From positions 1-27,301 of the forward strand of contig JAQYVG010000005.1 of NCBI GenBank assembly GCA_030145595.1: a stretch of DNA of 27,301 nucleotides. The letters are read 5' to 3'. A program made the position numbers and the translations under genes. The notes below the pieces were generated by a model. The model did no database searches. It was not told where the DNA came from and worked only from the letters and a program-made list of their open reading frames with translations. Numbering within the stretch: the stretch's first letter is position 1; every line of letters starts with the position of its first letter. This document shows, piece after piece, positions 24,295 through 27,301 of this stretch. The DNA comes from Desulfobacterales bacterium. Lineage in GTDB: Bacteria > Desulfobacterota > Desulfobacteria > Desulfobacterales > UBA11574.

Positions 24295-24436
24295 TTGAAC
24301 TGCAACAGCGAGCGCATTCCCCGCAGCTTGACTTCGACAAGCTCAGTCGAGTCGCTGCGGGGTTAGCGAGCGAATATTGAAACAGCAGAATTCCTTACAG
24401 TCGAAGCTCCCTGCAGCTTTCTGCAGGGAGTTTCAA
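24295..24436 (+). repeat. Double-hairpin repeat, left copy (inverted relative to 26791-26909)
   Basis: 142 bp: TTGAACTGC end, hairpin 1 with perfect 9-bp arms CCCCGCAGC (24319-24327) / GCTGCGGGG (24354-24362), linker with AGAATTCCTTACAGTCGAAG, hairpin 2 CTCCCTGCAG-CTTT-CTGCAGGGAG (24407-24430), end TTTCAA. The reverse complement of 26791-26909 matches almost throughout; the left copy has a longer loop in hairpin 1. Neither hairpin is followed by a U tract. Confidence 0.85.
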
Positions 24437-24530
24437 ATGTTTCATAAAAAGAGGCGGTTGACGATCCGGCTCGCTTCTGATACCTAAGTCTCAATTGCTG
24501 TCGATGTCGATAGGCTTCCATATATTACGA

Positions 24531-24558
24531 TTGCCTGAGTCCAATACACAATTAGAAT
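24531..24558 (+). promoter_or_regulatory. Possible promoter of the MORC-like ATPase gene
   Basis: TTGCCT (24531-24536), 16-bp spacer, TAGAAT (24553-24558). The -10 matches the consensus in five of six positions and the -35 in four. Transcription would start about 55 bp before ATG 24621. Moderate match in an AT-rich stretch, so tentative. Confidence 0.35.
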
Positions 24559-24620
24559 CTTTCAATATATACTCTTGTAAAAAACAGGTTCTTGGCAAGT
24601 CAACATTAGCGAGCAGCGCC

Positions 24621-26441
24621 ATGGCAAAAGCGAAAACTACCCGGCGTAAAAAGAAGATAACCGGCAAACTGAGGATCGGTGATGACTGGAACGCCATCAC
24701 GATTATTGCCCTGTCACAGACCAATCCTCTGAAGGCTGTTGCTGAATTTGTCGAGAACAGCATTGATGCGCAGGCGCATAACGTGACGATCGTACGAGGG
24801 AGAGAGGGCGGCCAGCCCTATCTTCGAATTACCGACGACGGGGACGGTATTATGCGCGATGACCAAGGCGTTCCAAACTTCAAATTCGTGGCTACACACA
24901 TTTGTGACTCGATAAAAAAACGGCTGAAGGCCGAGGGAGCGGAAGGCATTCAAGGAGAGTTTGGAATCGGCCTGATGAGCTTCTGGATCGTGGGTGAAGA
25001 ACTGTCGATCTCAACTGCAGGCGTTGACGGCAAAATGTACGAAATGCGTATGGCCAAGGGCAATCCCAGCTACCGAGTACTGCAGAGAAGAACGCTATTT
25101 CCGGAGAGAGGAACTGAATTGAAGATCAAACCGCTGCTGTCCGGTATTCGCCAATTGAGTGGAGAGAAGATCCAGTGGTTTCTCGCATCGGAACTGCGGG
25201 ACCGGATCCGGAACTCCGGAGTCCAGATCCGAGTAATCGACCGCCAGGCGCGCAAAGAGTACAAGGTTGAGCCCCGTCAATTCACGGGGAGACTTCTGCA
25301 CCAACTGCCCGAGGCCAAGTGCGATCACGGTGATATCTACCTCGAGCTCTATTTGGCTGAGCCTGGAACTGAAAACCGCGTAGGCCTCTATCGCGCAGGA
25401 ACCCGCGTACTGGAGAACATCCTGGACTTTGAGGCCTTTCAGCAGACACCTTGGAACGAAGGTTATCTTCAGGGAATCGTGGAGGCGCCGTTTCTACATT
25501 TGACTCCCGGGACGCGCAGCGCAATTATTCGCGACGATACCTTTGTCGATTTGTGCCGTTCACTTGAACCGGTTGAAGAGGTCTTGAGCCGGATTATCGT
25601 TGCGCAGAAAAAAGCCGAAGAGGAACAGGCCAGCAAGCGCATTCTGCGTTCCGTACAAAGAGCGCTGCGAGAAGCCTTGCTAAATCTTCCGGAAGAGGAG
25701 TACGATTGGTTCGACATTCATGCCGACATGCAAGCAGGAAGAGTTTCGAAGAAACGTAAAAAGCCGTCCGCGCCTGCATTGCTGATAGGAAAAGAAGAAG
25801 CGTCGGGATCTGAGCCGGCAGATGATGATCCTCAGAAGAAGTTTTTCGATTACGCCGGTCCCTTGCATAGCGTGCGGATTTCGCCGGCCTCCTGCGTTGT
25901 ACCTGTAGGAAAATCAAAGAGCCTGCGCGCTTTGTCCCGCGATCGGTCCCACCGTCTTGTGGAAAAGGACTTGACGTTTTTGTGGCGGATTCTGGAGGGT
26001 GGAGGGCGTTTCGAAAACGGTGAAGGAGAAATCGCAGCTTTTATGGCCGGTTCCGATCCGGAACTGTGTCGTGTCGGCGTGACCGTCCGCCAAAGAGACA
26101 TTGTATGCACCGCCGAGGCAATCATAACGGTAACGGACACCTTGATTCCCGAACCCAAGCAACCAGCAGGACCGCGCCAGGGACTGCCCGGCTACACGTT
26201 CAAATACGAGCCCGGTAAGTTGTGGAGATCTCAGTATTCGGAAGAACAGAACATAATCGTCATCAACAGCGGACACCGTGACTTCGTTTTTTCATCACGC
26301 AAAAAAGCGCTGAAACTTCGCTACATTTGCAGGCTCTTTGCCAAGGAACTCGTCTTGAAGAACTTTCACGGATACCCGTCCGAGCAACTCCTCGAACGCA
26401 TGATCGAGCTTTCGCTCTACACCGAGGAGAACCTAAAGTAA
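24621..26441 (+). CDS. MORC-like GHKL ATPase with Ig-like domain
   Basis: A 606-residue soluble protein. Residues 20-175 are a GHKL (Hsp90/MutL/MORC-type) ATPase: N-box AVAEFVENSIDA with E42 and N46, G1 DDGDGI (72-77), G2 GEFGIGLMSF (112-121) and RGTELKI near 170. An S5-like transducer region follows to about 350, then a charged helical stretch (375-440). Residues about 420-515 look like an Ig-like beta domain (VRISPASCVVPVGKS ... FLWRILEGGGRFE ... AEAIITVTD). The last ~90 residues (YTFKYEPGKLWRSQYSEEQN ... ELSLYTEENL) form a conserved-looking C-terminal region I cannot name. ATG 24621 is chosen since earlier codons look non-coding; no clear Shine-Dalgarno. By eye it is more GC-rich than its surroundings. 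Prokaryotic MORC-type ATPases are often predicted in restriction or defence loci; function here is unknown. Confidence 0.82.
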   Translation: MAKAKTTRRKKKITGKLRIGDDWNAITIIALSQTNPLKAVAEFVENSIDAQAHNVTIVRGREGGQPYLRITDDGDGIMRDDQGVPNFKFVATHICDSIKKRLKAEGAEGIQGEFGIGLMSFWIVGEELSISTAGVDGKMYEMRMAKGNPSYRVLQRRTLFPERGTELKIKPLLSGIRQLSGEKIQWFLASELRDRIRNSGVQIRVIDRQARKEYKVEPRQFTGRLLHQLPEAKCDHGDIYLELYLAEPGTENRVGLYRAGTRVLENILDFEAFQQTPWNEGYLQGIVEAPFLHLTPGTRSAIIRDDTFVDLCRSLEPVEEVLSRIIVAQKKAEEEQASKRILRSVQRALREALLNLPEEEYDWFDIHADMQAGRVSKKRKKPSAPALLIGKEEASGSEPADDDPQKKFFDYAGPLHSVRISPASCVVPVGKSKSLRALSRDRSHRLVEKDLTFLWRILEGGGRFENGEGEIAAFMAGSDPELCRVGVTVRQRDIVCTAEAIITVTDTLIPEPKQPAGPRQGLPGYTFKYEPGKLWRSQYSEEQNIIVINSGHRDFVFSSRKKALKLRYICRLFAKELVLKNFHGYPSEQLLERMIELSLYTEENLK

Positions 26442-26522
26442 AACCCAGGCTTCGACATGGCAATTAGACGCGTCTGTGTTGATTCTCGTCGTAAAACCCC
26501 ACACAAGCAAACCAGATGAGTC

Positions 26523-26657
26523 AAGAGCGGACTTGACCCCTATGAGATATTTTTTACAGATGCGATAGATACCGTGTCGGGCAAACTGTTTTCCGTGTTT
26601 ATTGATGAATAAACGGTGCTGATATAACTGTTTGTATGTCAACGGTATCAAACCTTG
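26523..26657 (-). pseudogene. Possible tyrosine-recombinase remnant
   Basis: A minus-strand open segment encodes PLTYKQLYQHRLFINKHG and then KQFARHGIYRICKKYL. LFINKHGKQFARHGIYRICKKY resembles the region between the two catalytic boxes of tyrosine recombinases/integrases (LFxNRxGxxLTRxGxxxIxKKY). No catalytic R-H-R-Y residues can be assigned, and both sides quickly become AT-rich or palindromic (GTCAAG/CTTGAC at about 26519-26536). If right, it is a decayed piece of a mobile element inside the repeat-bounded segment. The remainder of 26442-26790 holds nothing recognisable. Confidence 0.4.
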
Positions 26658-26790
26658 ATTGTTGATTAATATATAAATATATTCAATCAATACAACTTGT
26701 TGGGCATAATAAGCAGGAAATCATTTTACACTTAAATTGCCGTTCAGAGCGTGATTTCATTTGTGGATTTTACTCTTTTTCTTTTCTTTT

Positions 26791-26909
26791 TTGAAGCTCC
26801 CTGCAGCAAGCTGCAGGGAATCTTCGACTGTAAGGAATTCTATCAATTTTTTGATTCGCTCGCTAACCCCGTAGCAAGCTACGGGGTTAGCGCTCGCTGT
26901 GCAGTTCAA
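26791..26909 (-). repeat. Double-hairpin repeat, right copy
   Basis: 119 bp in inverse orientation to 24295-24436. Hairpin CTCCCTGCAGC-AA-GCTGCAGGG (26797-26818), linker TCTTCGACTGTAAGGAATTC, hairpin GCTAACCCCGTAGC-AA-GCTACGGGGTTAGC with 14-bp perfect arms (26862-26891), end GCAGTTCAA. No target-site duplication is obvious when the outer flanks of both copies are compared. Confidence 0.85.
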
Positions 26910-26923
26910 GCCCTTCTACAAAA

Positions 26924-27085
26924 ACCAAACTGCTCGAGATCCTTGCAAGGGAAGCCAATTCGAAACAAGGGCATAAAATTGCGATGGATGTCATGCAAAG
27001 TGACTCATATCGCAACCAGCACTATGAACGAGTTGTTGAATATTTCAATGAGCTGTTAAAAGGTCTGGCCGAACAGAAAGGCTAA
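26924..27085 (+). pseudogene. 3' tail of an unrecognised gene
   Basis: From the edge of the right repeat a frame reads TKLLEILAREANSKQGHKIA and continues with QSDSYRNQHYERVVEYFNEL to a TAA at 27083. The composition (charged, helical) looks protein-like, but the frame enters from the repeat without a start codon, so it appears to be a truncated gene whose 5' part is missing. I do not recognise the family. Confidence 0.4.
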
Positions 27086-27106
27086 AGAAAACTACGGTAA
27101 AAATAA

Positions 27107-27301
27107 ATAGAAACCATATCATCCAAGGTCACATCGAAAGGAAAGGTTGTGATTCCCAAAAGATTGAGGGATAAATACGGGATACACTCGGCCACATCGA
27201 TTCGCTGGATCGAAATGAGCAAGGCATTTTAATGGTACCCGAGTCCGATGATCCGATTATAGCGGCCCGAGGGATGTTGAAGGGTTCTGGAATATTGAAA
27301 G
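27107..27301 (+). pseudogene. AbrB/SpoVT-type antitoxin, frameshifted and start-less
   Basis: KVTSKGKVVIPKRLRDKYGI is a clear AbrB/MazE-like swapped-hairpin DNA-binding motif. The frame runs into TAA after IRWIEMSKAF, but adding one A in GAAATGAGC restores IENEQGILMVPESDDPI followed by IAARGMLKGSGILK, the usual antitoxin continuation. The expected initiator position carries ATA (27107-27109, before GAAACC) instead of ATG. So the gene has two lesions, or the frameshift is a sequencing error in an A run. It continues past the window end; a PIN-type toxin would be expected next. Confidence 0.65.

Noticed and set aside
24295..24436. Terminators or CRISPR-like repeats
   Set aside because: The hairpins lack U tracts and no spaced direct repeats are present; the element is a dispersed inverted repeat.
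24495..24620. N-terminal extension of the MORC-like ATPase from a TTG codon
   Set aside because: The extra 42 residues look like translated intergenic DNA and would overlap the likely promoter; the family-like start is at 24621.
26751..27059. 102-codon plus-strand open frame across the right repeat
   Set aside because: It translates the hairpin repeat; the protein-like signal after the repeat is in a different frame.

Overview
The window looks like a chromosomal piece of an anaerobic, Gram-negative deltaproteobacterium, most likely a sulfate reducer of the Desulfobacterales (Desulfobacterota). This is inference from gene content: a CooC-type nickel ATPase for CO dehydrogenase/acetyl-CoA synthase, an acyl-CoA dehydrogenase, a phasin-like protein next to a UbiB-type kinase, an RND/MlaC/MlaA lipid-transport operon, and many palindromic intergenic repeats. 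No rRNA, tRNA or CRISPR array was seen.

Layout. 1-2.9 kb: a single-domain response regulator and a GT-B glycosyltransferase (+), a perfect-stem terminator, then a second response regulator (-). 3.0-8.0 kb (-): an arginase-family enzyme and the classic trio MoxR ATPase, DUF58 protein and TgpA-like transmembrane transglutaminase. 8.0-8.7 kb: a long non-coding stretch full of hairpins. 8.7-15.1 kb: a small conserved protein of unknown function (+), then on the minus strand a branched-chain aminotransferase and the operon cNMP-sensor/Sm-like fusion, MlaC-like, RND (MMPL) exporter, MlaA lipoprotein. 15.5-23.0 kb: an MFS carrier, a broken arsM, a PrmA-like methyltransferase and cooC (-), acyl-CoA dehydrogenase, phasin-like protein and UbiB kinase (+). 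Intergenic gaps here hold two nearly identical 144-bp palindromic repeats and a third relative with 19-bp terminal inverted repeats.

23.0-27.3 kb is an accessory zone of gene debris: a nucleotidyltransferase tail, an intact PIN/RHH toxin-antitoxin pair with a strong promoter, a comM 3' remnant that ends abruptly, then a segment bounded by two inverted copies of a 119-142 bp double-hairpin repeat. The segment carries a stand-alone MORC-like GHKL ATPase with an Ig-like domain and what may be a tyrosine-recombinase remnant. Beyond it lie an unrecognised gene tail and a broken AbrB-type antitoxin. This cassette is the best candidate for an undescribed (possibly defence-related or mobile) system.

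How genes work together: MlaA (outer membrane), the MlaC-like carrier (periplasm) and the RND pump (inner membrane) plausibly form a lipid shuttle without the usual MlaFEDB ABC transporter. MoxR, DUF58 and TgpA probably form an envelope-associated assembly module. CooC matures CODH/ACS encoded elsewhere.
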